From positions 1 through 5,376 of the forward strand of contig JANMMJ010000083.1 of the NCBI GenBank assembly GCA_031373255.1: a stretch of 5,376 nucleotides of DNA. The letters are read 5' to 3'. Below are positions 5,159 to 5,376 of this stretch, one piece after another. Position numbers and translations under genes: made by a program. The DNA is from JANMMJ01 sp031373255. Lineage in GTDB: Bacteria; Pseudomonadota; Alphaproteobacteria; Rhizobiales; Aestuariivirgaceae. Position 1 is the stretch's first letter; every line of letters begins with the position of its first letter. The notes beneath the pieces are model-generated. The model did not search any database, had not been told where the DNA came from, and saw nothing but the letters and a program-made list of their open reading frames with translations.

Positions 5159-5376
5159 GAAAGCGTCTTCGATCAGGCTCGCGTGCTGTGTGCGCGCGGC
5201 TTCCATGCCGAGGCTCTGCAAGCCGATCTTGGTATCGCGGGAGCGGGCAGGCACCTTGTTGAGGCTGCGTTAAAGCTCTTTTTTTGTGCGTGAAATTGTC
5301 GAGTGACTGACTTTGATCGCCTGCACGGCAAAATCAACATCAATATTCACTCCCCGCCGCGCAAGAGTCTGGAGAG
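5159..5376. other. Unassigned right edge with minus-strand gene tail
   Basis: IS1182 similarity stops at about 5158. On the minus strand 5376-5270 is open for 34 codons and ends in AVQAIKVSHSTISRTKKEL then TAA at 5272-5270. The VSHSTISR core resembles the recognition helix of helix-turn-helix proteins such as resolvases or regulators. Beyond the TAA the same frame stays open past 5159 with protein-like sequence (NKVPARSRDTKIGLQSLG), so the stop might be a nonsense mutation in a longer gene. The plus strand is also open from the IS remnant to TGA near 5290, with no family similarity I recognise. Confidence 0.3.

Noticed and set aside
4772..5254. Minus-strand open frame of 160 codons
   Set aside because: Most of it is antisense to recognisable IS1182 blocks, so it is not a real gene there. 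Only the part right of about 5159 is kept, as an open question.
1..5376. CRISPR array or tandem repeat array
   Set aside because: No regularly spaced direct repeats are visible. The only shared repeat is the 19-bp IS end in three irregularly placed copies.

Overview
The window looks like an accessory, insertion-sequence-rich stretch of an alphaproteobacterial genome, most likely Rhizobiales (Rhizobium/Bradyrhizobium-like). The assignment rests on the two transposase types, an IS630-family protein and an IS1182-type protein, whose sequences closely recall rhizobial copies, and on the GC-rich codon use. It is an inference from protein resemblance, not a database match. I see no replication, housekeeping or RNA genes.

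Layout, left to right. Positions 1-168 hold a short unidentified reading frame that runs off the left edge. Positions about 171-1310 are an IS630-family element on the minus strand. Its transposase keeps a complete D, D, E triad but is broken by two single-base losses. Positions 1311-1580 are non-coding or decayed. Positions 1581-3071 encode the one intact gene, a 496-residue two-domain protein: an integral-membrane methyltransferase-like half (NnrU/MddA/isoprenylcysteine methyltransferase group) fused to a UbiG-like, soluble SAM-dependent methyltransferase. Five bases after its stop begins a 219-bp element with 19-bp inverted ends (3076-3294). It has no transposase and carries an intrinsic terminator. 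On the minus strand, 4409-3331 encodes a PAPS-dependent sulfotransferase with a very lysine-rich N-terminal tail, broken by one lost base. At 4545 a third copy of the same 19-bp end begins an IS1182-type transposase, which is shredded by several deletions and fades out near 5158. The right edge (5159-5376) is unassigned and has a minus-strand reading frame ending in a helix-turn-helix-like segment.

How it fits together: two group-transfer enzymes, a double methyltransferase and a sulfotransferase, sit as cargo between insertion-sequence remnants. The sulfotransferase is bracketed by related IS ends. The two genes point toward each other, so they are not one operon. A shared role in tailoring a lipid, quinone or small secreted molecule is possible but unproven. 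Apart from the IS1182-type remnant, which also has larger deletions, every frame break seen is the loss of exactly one base. Real decay and sequencing error therefore both need to be considered.
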